From: Saccoglossus kowalevskii
Lineage: Eukaryota > Hemichordata > Enteropneusta > Harrimaniidae
Length of the DNA: 52,308 bases
Direction of reading: 5' to 3'
Assembly: GCF_000003605.2 (NCBI RefSeq)
Contig: NW_003134343.1
Coordinates: forward strand, 199,396-251,703
Shown one piece after another: positions 36,501 through 49,678 of the stretch. The position numbers and the translations under genes were made by a program. The notes beneath the pieces were generated by a model, which saw only the letters and a list, made by a program, of their open reading frames with translations, was not told where the DNA came from and ran no database searches. Within the stretch, counting starts at the first letter, position 1. Each line of letters starts with the position of its first letter.

Positions 36501-36549
36501 CAAAACAAATAGAATGTTTCATAGATTTTTTAAAGCTTTTAAAATTTTG

Positions 36550-36724
36550 CAAAATATTTAATTTTAGCTTGAATTAATATTTGCTGAAAAGACATTGTGT
36601 CTGGTTTGTATGCAATTTATTTTCACCGATTTTTGATGCGCTGAATGTTAAAATATAGAATTTTATTTTTATTTTTACTGATTAATTCTTTCAGCGAAAA
36701 TATTGCAGATAAATTAATTTACAG
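36550..36724. mobile_element. Mariner-like palindromic element, decayed copy
   Basis: Shares attttagctt, ttgctgaaaagacattgtgt, tttattttcaccgatttttg, gaatgttaaaatatag and tttcagcgaaaat with the copy at 52041; its ends are eroded. Confidence 0.65.
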
Positions 36725-38837
36725 TATATGACAGTTATAAAGTTTTGTAAAAATTGGCAATTAAATATTGCCCGTTTATGACATATCACCATCCAGTCCT
36801 GAATTCTCTGATTACCAATGTATGTAACATTTTGTGATGTTAAAATGTGACATATGAAAAACTGATAATTTTCATCAGCAAATAAAACTTCTGAAAAATA
36901 GATATTATTAAAAATAAAATGAAGCCTACAAAAAATATATACAATGTACCTACATAAGATTTTTCTTGGCACAGTGGTAAGGCTACTGTTTATGTATTGG
37001 GGCACCTGCATCAACAAATGTTATACTCGTGTTTATGAATATGATATGTTAAAGTGATACAGAAATTCACTCCACATCACATTTTATTTGGTGTCCATAC
37101 ACATACAATGTATTGTAGATGCATGTAAAATTTGCATAATGCATAACGATTGGTGCTGTCATTTTACCAATTTGCATGTTATTAGTACATCTATATAGCA
37201 TGTACATGATGTATACCTAGCACTTATGAGTCAATGTTAGAGAGTACTAATCGATTAGATACACATGTAAGATTATTAAAACCATGAAGAATACAATTTC
37301 CTGATTTGGTATATTAAATGTCATGAGGTTATTATTTCAAAAGTTTGTCAATCTAGGAAATTCATTGAAGCGCATGAAAATCAAATTGAAATGTTGACCT
37401 ACTGGTATTATCGGTATATCTTTCCACCGACACCATGTGTGTACTTTCCTATCAGTGCCCATAGAACCTATGAAATGAAAGATCTGTGAGAGATATTAAA
37501 GCATGATGGTTGTCAACATGTATTTAAATGTTAAAATTAAATGTGATGACATCATTTGATTCACGTTGTGAAAGTCACTGTAACTCCTTGGTTTATATTT
37601 AATAATTTAATGGTAATTACAACTGAATTACATCTGAAATGTACATTTCCCGGGAAAAATGCTTTTGAATTAATTATTGAACTATAATAACTGGTATACA
37701 TATAGTATTTTTTGTAAATAGTGATACATCAACTACACAAGTGAATTATTATTATACATATACAAAGTCTTTATTGTATGTCTGTCTGTTCCACATGTGT
37801 CTCTAGTACAATCTGTAGTTCCATTCAATGTCTATGTTTATCAATTGTGGATATTAATATCATTAATATGCACTTTAATAATAATCCACTTGTTTTCAAT
37901 CTTTGAAAATATTTGTTGCAGTCTGAGATGTACTTCTACTTCAAATGATTAAGAAATCTGGTTCATTATCATTTTATTCTTTTTAATAATTTTGGACTTG
38001 TAAGCCTGTATTAATGCTATTTTTTTTCAAGGAAATTTAAAATAGTACTAATACGTTGAAAGATTAAGTTTCAATTACCATGTTCTTTCACAAATAGATT
38101 TTAATTGGTTTAATAGTTACCGGTAATTGGTTTTTCATATGGCTAATAAAATGACTAACATTTTTAGAATTTTAAATTTATCTAATAGACTTATTTGAAT
38201 ATTTATTTGGATATTCTCAACATCTGTTACCTGACTTGTGCGTTCTTTACTCCAATACCTTTCAGCCAGGACTCATGAGTTCTTTCTTAGATTATGATGA
38301 CTCAGAGCTAACAGTGTTTACAAAATTAAATTATAGATTTCTAGTACTCATACTCTTTAGAAACATGAGTGCTACTCAAAGATGTGTCCTTCAATGCACA
38401 GGAAATACAGTTTATGTGTGTCTAGACTCCAACTACTTCTATAAAGGTATAATTTAATTGTGAAGTGACACTAGCTATTGAAAAACACTACTTCCTATGA
38501 ATCAATATAAATTTGGAAAAACAAAATATTCCCGAATTTCTTAAAATCAGAAATCCACGCTAACTTTTTTGACATTTATTCTCTGCAAAAGCTGTCAAAT
38601 TATACATCTTGTAGTATATCACTTTCCAATATGATTGTCCAATCATGATAGGGTTTCATATATAGTGGGAGTGCAGCACGTAATCTTATTCCATCACGTA
38701 CAGACACCCACATATTTCAAACGAGAAGCAGTGTGATATTGTTCTTTTGCTGAATAGACACCCCGTCTAAAGTGAAACTTTGTCTTTCATTCCTGTTACT
38801 CAGGGTAATGTGATAAGGTGGCTGCATAAATCATATA

Positions 38838-39040
38838 CTGTAGAGTGCTTTATTTTGGCTTGGTATTAATTTTTGCTATTTTCGCTGAAGGAGTGGTTCA
38901 ATGAAAATAAAATCAAGCGAATATACCTGTTTTCCTATATTTTACATCCAACTCGTCAAAAAGAAGTGAAATTCCATGAAAAACACACAAAAAGTATTTT
39001 CAGCGAAAATTAAATCTAGCTAAAATAAAGTATTTCACAA
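38838..39040. mobile_element. Mariner-like palindromic element, inverted copy
   Basis: Begins after TA with ctgtagagtgctttatttt and ends ctaaaataaagtatttcaca before TA. Internal order is the reverse complement of the 52041 copy, for example tatattttacatccaactcg and gaagtgaaattccatg. Confidence 0.75.
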
Positions 39041-39170
39041 TATTCAAAGATAAAACAGAACAGAATAGAATAGAATATTTAACTCAAAATAGTGTAAAAA
39101 AAATACAAATTTATGGCAAAATTAAACAAACAAAAGAACAAGGACTGTCACAGACAACAATAAAACAAAA

Positions 39171-39330
39171 CTAGAAAACATTTAACAATTTGCATACATT
39201 TCTAAAATTCTGTAATAAAAAAAAAACTAAAACAAGTTTATCATTGTACATTGACATTGCTTTTAAAAATTGGCACCTAGCTGTTTCTATCTGTGGGTTC
39301 TTGCGCAGACATCTCATTGTCATGAAGTAG
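39171..39330 (-). pseudogene. LINE relic related to 47880-48304
   Basis: The reverse strand shares the words gccaattttt, atgagatg, gatgatct and ctgtcacagacaacaat with the relic at 47.8-48.3 kb, in the same order and with stops and indels. It is a short, badly decayed copy of the same element's 3' end. Confidence 0.45.
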
Positions 39331-39832
39331 ATCATCTCATTATATCTGTAGTGTGCGTAATTGATTTTAATACTTTGGTCGTTTTTGTGAGATATCATAT
39401 GTACCCGTAATATACTGGTACACACATTACAGAATAAGCGGTGACAAGCATGTTGACTGTAACAACTGGAAGTTTAGTTCAAAATATACTACAAAAACGT
39501 GTTAGTACCAGGTGCTGCTCTTGAAAATACCTCAGTAGTTGTATTCACCCATGAGCTCATCAAGAGACTCAAGACTTGTTTTTTGCCCCCACGTCGATTG
39601 TTCCTATGATTCATGTAGTTATGGTTATTTGGACTTAATGATATGAGAAAATGAAACACTATTTGAGGCACAGAAATAAGTCACATGACTCTCTTGTTCG
39701 ATATCTTCGTCAGCTATCATTTGCACCTAAAGTTTATTGCGTTTTGATTTACTATGGATCAGAAAGATTCACTTTTGGAATTTTGCAATGGATTGTGTTA
39801 GCGGTTGAATTGGATCAAGTCTTGCCACATTT

Positions 39833-40216
39833 CTCACTAATTAATACAAATAATCTCATCAGAGTGGAATTTTCTCAGATGACCTGATATGTATTTCTCA
39901 CTAATTAATACAAATAATCTCACCAGAGTGGAATTTTCTCAGATGACCTGATATGTATTTCTCACTAATTATTACAAATAATCTCACCAGAGTGGAATTT
40001 TCTCAGATGACCTGATATGTATTTCTCACTAATTATTACAAATAATCTCACCAGAGTGGAATTTTCTCAGATGACCTGATATGTATTTCTCACTAATTAA
40101 TACAAATAATCTCACCAGAGTGGAATTTTCTCAGATGACCTGATATGTATTTCTCACTAATTAATACAAATAATCTCACCAGAGTGGAATTTTCTCAGAT
40201 GACCTGATATGTATTT
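39833..40216. repeat. 64-bp tandem repeat, six copies
   Basis: Unit ctcactaattaatacaaata... ends at gatatgtattt; starts at 39833, 39897, 39961, 40025, 40089 and 40153. Copies differ by single bases (aattaat/aattatt, catcag/caccag). It runs into single-copy sequence at 40217, just before the assembly gap. Confidence 0.95.
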
Positions 40217-40266
40217 CTCAGCTAGATTTCAACTTTAGAAAGTGTCCAAATATTATGAAAATTCAA

Positions 40267-40316
40267 NNNNNNNNNNNNNNNNNNNNNNNNNNNNNNNNNN
40301 NNNNNNNNNNNNNNNN
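40267..40316. other. Assembly gap of 50 N
   Basis: Exactly 50 unknown bases. The 90 bases before the gap (end of the tandem unit plus gctagatttcaactttag...attcaa) are repeated after it, so the gap probably reflects mis-assembly of the 64-bp array. Confidence 0.95.
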
Positions 40317-42016
40317 CACCAGAGTGGAATTTTCTCAGATGACCTGATATGTATTTCTCAGCTAGATTTCAACTTTAGAAAGTGTCCAAATATTATGAAA
40401 ATTCAATTTTTTTTTTATTTTTATGTCATAAAAATAAAGCTGACTTCAATTGATAGACTTGCATATAGTCTTGTTTGCTGCACAGTAACCTCGCTGGCTT
40501 TCATCATTTACTTGCATAATATTTGATTTTTATTGAAAAAACAATGAAAAAAAACAAACGAGAGACTTTATACAGGTCTGTACAATCTAGGGAGCATTAA
40601 TGAGACAGCTCCCTGGTACAATTAATTCAAATTAAGAGAATCTTGTATATGTGCGGACTGCCGTTCAGATTCATGTGAGATTTCAGAGAATCCGTTGACC
40701 TTTCTGATTCACAGTTTTGTCAAATAATGGCTACCGGTATTTTTTGAATGTGAGCTATTAATATTCATGTATTGAGGACTATATGTCTATTTATGTATCA
40801 ATTAGAACATCCATTGTGCATTTTTTTTTTATTTTGTATCCTTTGTTAAAATTGTCAGCTTTTAACTGGATACATGTATTCTAAATGTGTTATTTGTTGG
40901 AAGCAGTGTTTGCAATTTTTTACTCAATTATAGATGACCTTTTGTTGACCTTCACATGGTGTCTATTATGAGTTACCATTATAAGTATGTCAGGGTCATC
41001 AGCATGGCAAAATGTTGTCTTTGATTACTCTGTCTGCATGTTTTGCTTCAAAAATTAATCTTTATTCTCATTGATAGTGATAAATGTAGAGATTATGACT
41101 TTGATTAAATGAAGAATAGTTTAAAACTGAAATGTTATCTCTCTCTCTCTCTGTATATGAACTCTACCAGTAGCTCCCATCTTCCTTGGTTCGTTTCTTC
41201 CTTCCTTGAATTTACCATGTATTGTACATGGAAACTATTAAAATAAATAAAAGAGGGGATATTGTTTGGTTTACAGAAAAATAAAAAGTTTCTGCTTTAA
41301 ATGGTGATTTCTTAGTACGATTACATTTTGTGGGTATTTATGATTTTGCTATGAACTAGGGATCGATCATATAAAACTTTGGGTGGCGATAGAGGGTGGC
41401 AAACTGAACAGAAACAAAACCAGGAGAAATGTTGGTTCACTCTTTACATCATACTAGAAACAAAGATCCGGCAGAAAAATGAAGTGAAGAAAAAAATATA
41501 TACATTGATTTTCTACCACTACCCTATTCCTAAAGATTCTGATAGTCAACCCTGTACAAAGTTTTGTGAAATTTGAAGCTGTGATGTTGGCTTGTTTAGA
41601 TCTGGTGTAAATATTTTAGTTGACTTCAATATATAACCTTACCGGTATATTATGAAATGTTGAAACGAACGACTTCGACATAAAGTACCGGGTAATGTTA
41701 AATAGTTAATGAGACAGGCTACATATAAGCTGCTTCCTTTACCAATTACAGCTACTTTATTCGGTCCATTAGTTCATCCACCTTCATTTCTGAACAAAGT
41801 GAGCATTATATAGTTTTCAGGTTTTGTTTTCATACTCTTAATCAACTTCTGTGTTTGTATGAAAGAAAACTTTTTATGTGGATCCGAAATTTGTACTGTC
41901 ACAACAACTTTTGTATTTGATCAATTTGAGTGTTTATGAATATTTTTTTTAATTCTCACAATTTGGCTGTTCAATGATAAATGTTTTGATTGATAAGTGG
42001 TGGATTTACGATACTA

Positions 42017-42171
42017 CTGTAAAATACTTTATTTTAGCTGGAATAAATTTTTGGTATTTTGTATGGAATTTATTATCACTGATTTTTGATGAGTTGAATG
42101 TAAAATATAGGGAAAACCGTTCAGTGAAAATAGCAAAAATAATTGCCAAGAGAAAATGAGGTATTTTACAG
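42017..42171. mobile_element. Mariner-like palindromic element
   Basis: Inverted ends CTGTAAAATACTTTATTTTA and GAGGTATTTTACAG are flanked by TA. The internal tttttgatgagttgaatgta is shared with the 52041 copy. A short non-autonomous element in the presumed liprin-beta intron. Confidence 0.8.
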
Positions 42172-43579
42172 TATCCATTCATTTTTATGGCAATTGCCCT
42201 TCGAGAATGAAATAGTGAAATGACTTTTAGCATTCGACACCTCAATGGAAAGCATTTCTTCCCAATATACTATAAATATACTCATTCATTATTCAAAAAT
42301 TACATCATCGAACTAATTAACATTATCCCAACCCTTGAATTTAGTGCATGATGATTTGGAAAATATTTGCACCATGCATTTATCTATTTTTCCCAGTAGT
42401 ACATGTAACCTACCTCATCCTACCTCATCCTACAATATCAGCAGTTCATTTGGAAATGGCAGACTTACTACCATATTATACAAAATAATTTATTTGTTTG
42501 TAACTTAATATTTATTATATGCCATCTTATTATTCTGAATATAACATACCCTATTTTCCCTTTTAGTTGTGCATGCACATATAATGTACAAACATGAAAT
42601 CATGTAAATGTAAATGCGAATCCATGAGTCCTTTCACGACTTCCCTGTATTTGATAAAACTGTGATCATTGAAATACCTCCTAACCATACCATCCAATTC
42701 TGGCCATAACTGATGCATATTTACTAACACTTGACTTTTCAAACACTGACTCAACACCATGGTGTCAATGAATACATGTCAATCATTTCAATATAATAAA
42801 CTCCTCAGAGATAAGTCATAAAATTTACTGATAATTGAACAAGTGTCAATTTTAGGGTAAAATGACACAAAACAGACATTTTCACAGGCAACAAAGTTTA
42901 CGAAAGATTCTGTGCCACCCCCTCCTTTCATTTACATTCTGCTAGTTTAGTTATTTTCCCAGAATCTTTAAATTCACAAAATATTTCATCATGCCATAAT
43001 TAAACATATTTAAAGTATATATACGTGTATATTGTGAATATTCATTCACTGACATGGCAGTTACCTGATTGCAATCTTATCCTACACACAAAAAACTCTT
43101 ATACATCGATGAGAATTAAATGAGAGGCATTAAACATCAGGCTAGCACAACAGATACAGTTTTAAAAATGACCAGAAATGATAAAAACTGAAATAAACAT
43201 TGAAATTAATTTAATTACAGCGAATTCATATTTTTAACTATACATGTACTAAGTTCATCTAATAGAGCCAATACAGTATGTAAACACTTCAGTTTTATCA
43301 ACCGGAAATTGCCATACATCCTGTTTACTGATAGTTTAATCCCAGACAATCAGTTTTTGTCTTTGCATTGTTCTTTAAATTTATATTTATATTGTCTTCA
43401 TCTTGTATTTTATTTAGATTGTGTTCCCATTTTTTTTTGATGTGCCTAGTCTTATGTAACTGGTGTCACCCAGGGCTACAGTCAGAAGTAGAATTCTAAG
43501 GGATTCTGTTGTGTATTTTATCCTGTATGATACCTCTGTGTATGACCTCTGGTGTTGACCTTTAACCTCCTACCTCAAG

Positions 43580-43652
43580 ATGTCAACTGGTGGTAATGAT
43601 GCCAGTGATATGCTGGCTGCTGCCCTGGAACAGATGGATGGCATCATAGCAG
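43580..43652 (+). CDS. PPFIBP1/2-like: Liprin-beta, first coding exon
   Basis: Encodes MSTGGNDASDMLAAALEQ, then MDGIIA. The segment ASDMLAAALEQMDGIIAG is nearly identical to the N-terminus of vertebrate liprin-beta-1 (PPFIBP1). Liprins-beta are cytoplasmic scaffold proteins with an N-terminal coiled coil and three C-terminal SAM domains; they bind liprin-alpha and act at cell-matrix and synaptic sites. The ATG is preceded by an in-frame TGA eight codons upstream. The exon ends phase 1 at GCAG|gttggt, a weak donor. Untranslated bases of the same exon probably begin at 43474 after cacccag (or at 43482 after ctacag). Whether the gene is closer to PPFIBP1 or PPFIBP2 cannot be told from two exons. 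Confidence 0.93.
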
Positions 43653-44618
43653 GTTGGTGTAAATTGTACTTTTATTTGCATATTATGTACCGTAATTTTT
43701 TGTGCATTTGAGGAAATGTTTTCTTTACATGTTGCACACAGTTATTTTTTTTATAAAGCATTATTACAGTATAGATAAATTGATGCTTCATAAAATGCAT
43801 AAAACAGTTTTTGTACTAATAAATATGTATATACTAATAATAATTGTTATAAATTGAAGACCATATATTCATCTGTAAATGCGATGACATTGAGTATGAA
43901 TTTACACAACTCAAGCAATAGAGGGCGTTTTTCTAAACAAAATACATGTAATATTTGTGTACATTTGTTTGTGAATTTATATTCTTTTCCCATAACAAAA
44001 TTGCCTAATTTGTCGAACAAAACGCACTATAATCCTCATGCCATTTATTTGTTCTAATCCTTGGCATATTGGCAGAAAATAGTGGGGAACACATGTACCT
44101 TATGTACAGTTGTTTTACAGTTGTATATTTTAATAATTCTATGCTTTATATGTTCATACCTCCAAACTTTCAAATATTACATGCAAAATGAATAATACAG
44201 ATTGTTTTAGATTGAAACAAGAGACAGCAGATGGTGGTCTAAACAACTGAATCTTAAAAACAAAAGATTTCCAAACTGATCTATAGAGGGCACATACCTA
44301 AATCTTTACTCATTCAACATCTAATCATTCATCACAGCAGTCTCCACTGCAATAGAAATATCTGTTAACTTTCAATACACAATTGAGAACTGGTGAGCCA
44401 GCCATTTAAGACTTATCTTGAGAAATACTGGAATCATGAATAAAACATGAATACAAATTGTATGGTGAATATTTATATACACTGAAACATTTGAAAACAG
44501 TTGTTTAAAAAAAAAAGTAACATTAGACCAATTGGTATGATTTTGCATCTTTGATTTGTTTGTTTATTTTTCCGATTGTAGAAATATGATAATTAATCTT
44601 TTTTTTTCTGCAATGCAG

Positions 44619-44827
44619 GCACTAAGCTTCAATTTCAAAATGGTCTGAATTCTGCCGAGCCACGTAATATTCCCAGTGCGGATGTGCAGATCCTGAAATT
44701 ACTGGAGGATGTAAAAGACGCTTTGGATAATGCCGACACTGATCATAACGCCTCTACTAGAAACCAAGTTCCAGTGACTACTTCACAGTCTATCGTAGCA
44801 TGGTTAAAAGGCGAAGATAGTTTACAG
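44619..44827 (+). CDS. PPFIBP1/2-like: Liprin-beta, second coding exon
   Basis: Opens with the phase-1 acceptor caatgcag and completes GTKLQFQNGLN, then ILKLLEDVKDALDNADTD and TTSQSIVAWLKGEDSLQ. This aligns with the vertebrate pattern LVEDLRGLLEMMETD ... TAETLVEWLQSQ that follows MDGIIAG in PPFIBP1. The donor is CAG|gtgaga, phase 0. The next conserved exon (YQERLARLE-type coiled coil) was not found before base 52308, so the gene continues off the right edge. Confidence 0.93.
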
Positions 44828-45582
44828 GTGAGAAGTTGGATGTTTTTTATTCTTTTAATCAACTATTGGTAGTGTCATAATGTCACCTTGGAAACGATTT
44901 GAGCTGTCGGCCATCTTGGTAGACAAAATACATTCTGATAACTACTCAAGCGCATTTTATTAGGTAGTATGTTTCAGGACATGACATATGAAACCCAGCA
45001 ATTAAATGTCATATCATGATTAGATATTAATTTTTGTCAGAGAAACTGACTGGATGGAAGACATCAAGCATGTTAATTTGGAACATGCTGCGTTGTTTTG
45101 ATGGGAGTTTTACCTGGTTAATTTAAAAAAAAATAACCCCCAAAAAATGAAACAAATTTATACAGGTTTTTGTCGCTATATCCACATCGAGTATATCAGC
45201 AGAATAATGAAAATATTGAAACGTTATAATTTATACTTTTTTTCATTTCTTTCTTTGCACATATTTCAATCCATGTTAATCATTTTGACTAGAATGTAGA
45301 ATGTTTTTACGAAAAATAAAATAACCTAGACGATAATCATATAACCACCACGTTGTTTGCACCTGCTGTTACAATTATGGTGATATAATTAAACCAGTTA
45401 GTATTTTCATTATCATTTGCTCACTGTGTTTACATGTCTAAACATTCATCACCTGTTTTGTCTGACTTTCAAGAGTTGAAACTGTTTGAGGCCAATGTTT
45501 ATTTGAAATTACTTCTGACCTGCTTTCCTGATACGTTTTCCCACATTGTTTTTTTTTTCTGTATCCTTGCTTCCCAAATCAG

Positions 45583-45612
45583 TGGAGATATCCATTTATT
45601 CCTTTGGTCTTG
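45583..45612 (+). CDS. Candidate 30-base microexon in liprin-beta intron
   Basis: A strong pyrimidine tract and acceptor (tccttgcttcccaaatcag) is followed after exactly 30 bases by ttg|gtaaga. The segment is open, phase 0 and a multiple of three, reading WRYPFIPLVL, so it could be skipped or included between coding exon 2 and the next exon without a frame change. It has no recognised homologue, so this rests on splice signals alone. Confidence 0.25.
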
Positions 45613-47879
45613 GTAAGAAGTGATATCACAATTAATCTATGTTTGTATTTTCCTTAAAATTAACTCAAATAACTTTTTTTCTGTTTTTTCATTTTGTAAA
45701 TTAAGTAATATTTTGCAATTTTCTGAATATATCTGTAATGCATTTGTCTGTATTTATTGTTATGAATGTAGTAACTTTTTGCAATGTACGTTTCAGTTCT
45801 AAACTCTGTAATGGAGCTTTGTGTTGTGATTGCTTCATGTCTGGATTCTTCTTCTTTTAACTATTGTAAATCTCTGGATATCAAAAACTTCAGTAATTCT
45901 GTGAGTGTCTACTTGTTGTTATTTGTATATAATCAGTGTAAATCGGATGCATAGGACACCTCCCAGATATGACTGCATCCAGGTTTCAAATGAGAAGGCT
46001 ATGAAAGCTCAACATAATGCTAGCTAAGCCCCTCCCCTCCCCCGCCCTCAATCCACAATATTAAATCCTTACATTCCCTCCATCTACACCCATTTCTACA
46101 CATATAAACTTGCCAATTAGGTACTGCTTACAGTTTTGATTATAAAATTTAATATCGTTTTGCTCTACTTGTGTATACTAATGATTAGTATATGTAGTGC
46201 CTGTGCTTACGGAAATAACGGAGGTGTCTCTAAGGTCAATATGTTAATGATTCAATCATGGAGGTATTATACTTCCATGATTCAATATTCATTAAATGCA
46301 GTTTTTGTTCTGGGAAAATCTTTTTATGCTGTGGGGAAGGAAAATGGATCTACGGCACAGACTTAGGGGCTGGCAGATTATATTAGGGGATAAATCACTC
46401 TCATGTCCTACAAATTTTCTTGTACTGCTGGGAAAACGACATATATATATCTCGATGTAAAAAAGCCAAACCAGATTTTCATGTTTTTAAGCAGTATGTG
46501 AAAACAATACAAAAAATAGAGTTGTACATTGCTAAGAGAAAAAACAAAACCAGATCCCACAATAGAAAATGGAGAAAATATGTAGATAACTTTCAAAATA
46601 CAAATGAATGAACACAAACAATAAAGTAAAGGAACATTTGAATGAAAATACACTTGTTGAAATCCAAAAGAAAAACACCCAGGTCAACAAACATAGAGAC
46701 AAGAATTTATCTGTAATTATACTTTATGTAAATTATGTAATTGTTATGTAAGTTAAGCATCCAAGAAATGTATTTTTAAAAGAAAACTCCAATAAATACA
46801 AAAAAAATGCAATTTTTGGTTTATCTGCACTGGAACAATTAATTCTGTGGTGATTTAGAATTTGGCCTGCAAATTGGCAAAATTTCATATGTGGAATGAC
46901 CATGTCATATTATCCTTTTCTTATATTGCCATGTGATTAAATATTCTGATTAAAACTTGTTGAAAATGTTCAATTCTACTAATTAGTGTCTGCACCACCC
47001 ACATCTTGCTTCCTTCAGGTTGAATTGTTTAGTATAAGGTCAAAGGTCACTTTGTGGTATGGTTAGACTTCCCAAGGTGCCCTGTGTGTAGCAAATTATT
47101 GCATTTGTCACCGATGTAACTAAATCATAGATACGCAATGTGTAATACTAGCATGATTGATTTTAATTGGACCAACTGTGATTTGATTGACTGGGTATTT
47201 ACAAATTAGGTTAATTCCACATCTATGTTGTACATTGCAACATGATCACCATGACAGTGTTAGTATTTTTGCTTTAAATAATTTGTTTTTTTTTAAATTT
47301 ACACAGACAAAAAAATACTTTTTGTCATTTTAAGCAGTGTGTTGCCTTTTCTGCCCACTACTAGTACCCTTCCCTGGTATAAATAAATTTGTCTTTGGAT
47401 TTGTTGTGGTGGTTTTGTTATGGCAACTTTGAGTTGTTAGATTTCTTTTCATTTTAAATACCAGTAGCATAAATACATCCATCGTAACAGTTTCTAGACT
47501 CACAAAAATTCATATCATAGTCCACACTAAGTTTATATAATGTTGAACTTGAATGTTTGGTTGATGAAATTTATGAATATTTCTTTGATCTACATGAAGT
47601 GATTGAGTTGAAAGTGTAATTTGACATTAAGGTATCGTCTTAGTAACCATCCTATATAATTATAATAGGAATCTATAATTATTATCTATAATAATAGTCT
47701 AGGAAATTGTCAATTGATAACTACTCTGTTGTAGACCTGTCCAATACATACATCAATTGGAATCTGAAACAAAATGCATGTCATGATAATTGAACAAATT
47801 TTTTTTAAGCTTTTATGTAATTTTTTTTAATTTTTTAACAAACACTGTCACAGACAACAATAATGAATAAAACAAGAAA

Positions 47880-48304
47880 AATTTTAACAGTCGGCATAAA
47901 TTCATAATCATAAGATTATTCCCAAAAATTGGCACCTCGCAGCATGCATCTCATTTTCAATGGCTAGATCATCACATAGCGTGCATAACCTTTCCTCTGG
48001 TGGTACCGTACTTGTAAATAACAGAATTGTGCAGAAATTCTGAACTTACTAATGACATTTACATATTCTAAATATGATTGAAAGAGTATTCAAATTATTT
48101 ATTTTTATGTAAAGTGGGTGACCAGAAATCTTTTATGAATTTTTGCTTTAGTTTATTCTCAAAACTGTCAACATCACAGTGGCTCTCATTGGTTTCAGTA
48201 ATTTCTTCTAGTTTACTTATAAAGTTTGTCCATGTGTTGTAGGCAGATTGCAAAAATATTACATTACATTTATCAGTTACAAATCTGTCATGGTACCTAA
48301 TCAT
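47880..48304 (-). pseudogene. Dead LINE 3' end on minus strand
   Basis: An upstream frame carries FENKLKQKFIKDFW; after a frame break follows PEERLCTLCDDLAIENEMHA, then ARCQ. The pattern RLC..C....IE.E.H...C is the zinc-binding region at the C-terminus of many LINE polyproteins. The frames do not join, so it is inactive. It lies in a liprin-beta intron, antisense to the gene. Confidence 0.6.
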
Positions 48305-49678
48305 CTATCTGTAAATTTGGTAGCTTCCAAGTTCATCTATCACAATGTTGCTTGATTTTTGTGAACAAATTATTTTTCGCATGTAATTTCACCATTAGTT
48401 CTGTGAAATTTAAATGTGAAAGTTCTCCAGATTTCTGAGCCATACATTAGGAGTGGCAGAGCTCACTTAAAGACATGTACCGGTACTTAAAATTCATTAT
48501 GTAATTCATGTTTCATGTGTCTACTTGAAATAATAGAAAATTGAAATACCAACATGAAGCCTACACAAATTCTTTGCAATACCCTTATCATTGCATTAAC
48601 CACATGGCGAATATTATTTATTTAGATTAACCTCTGCAGTGATTATCACTTCCTATTTTGGCAACCATAAAGGTTATATTTTACTTGCGCAATAATATTG
48701 TGTACAGCACTGGTGTCACGTTCTGCTGACCACATTGATTACGAGCCTAGTTAAGTTTTATCATACAGCATACTGCCTATGTCGTACGGAGTGAAATTTA
48801 CGTGGCTTCCATTGTGTTAATGCAAATTTCGGTAGCGGATTTAAAAAACAAAGAAACATGTAAAAGAGGCAGTCTTCGACGAACTATTGAGTCTGTGCTT
48901 CAATCGATTTGACTTTTCAAGTTTTCAGTGAGAAGTGGTAGATGTGACTGGAGCTGCATCTTTAATGCAACCAAAAGAGGAATCTGTATTGCGTACATGT
49001 CTGTGGAGCTATCACTTTCTTATTCATTAATCATTAACTAACTCCTGGATTTGACAGCCTTGGACCAGAATCATTTACATTCAACACCAGTAGTACTGTA
49101 AACACTGTTGTTTTTCTAAACTACCGACCTCTACCAACGTTACTGGCTGAGTTTTAATGAAGACCACAGTTTTCACATTGCATCACACATGCTGCTGAGT
49201 TTGCTTTGGATTTAATTGATAGGATTAACGTATTAATACGCCCAGGCTGATTATTCGAGGTATTCCAGCCATCACAAATATTGTTACAAGAAAGGAAATC
49301 CCAGAGAATAACAAGCAAATGTAAATCTTGTGACGTATACCTACATAGAAATGTAAACCATTACAGCTGTTAATTGCAACCAAGGACAACGAAAGCAGAA
49401 CACTAAACTGTTCTGTTGTAGGATCGAAATTTCAGCAGTCGCTCATCAGGCACACACAGAAAAGCTAAAACTTATTTTGCAGATATACCGTAATGGCAAG
49501 AGGAGAAAAGTAGAAGGATTTTAATCTCACTCTAATGTATCTTTCATTGGAGACAGCTGTATTTTGGTAATTAATCCAAGAGTGTCAGATCCTGGAGGTC
49601 ACGGCAACCAATAAAACATCACCCTGCTATCAGTTATCAACTGAAACTGTACTGATCCTCCAGAGTACATGCTCAGCC

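Larger units (their letters stand above)
26355..43473 (+). other. Presumed long first intron of liprin-beta
   Basis: Seventeen kilobases with only short, unconvincing open frames. It contains decayed elements, palindromic elements, a pentanucleotide repeat, a 64-bp tandem array and an assembly gap, listed separately. I found no exon of another gene. Interpretation as an intron depends on the 5' exon at 26225-26354 being correct. Confidence 0.45.
44828..49678 (+). other. Liprin-beta intron after coding exon 2
   Basis: AT-rich intron sequence. Contains the candidate microexon (45583-45612) and the antisense LINE relic (47880-48304). Other open frames, such as 46136-46366 and 46408-46653, show no homology or splice support. 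Confidence 0.6.

Noticed and set aside
40242-40526. 94-codon open frame across the assembly gap
   Set aside because: The gap contributes unknown residues and the flanks are duplicated tandem-repeat sequence.
46136-46653. Several 60-80 codon frames on both strands
   Set aside because: Short, overlapping, AT-rich intron sequence without conserved motifs.
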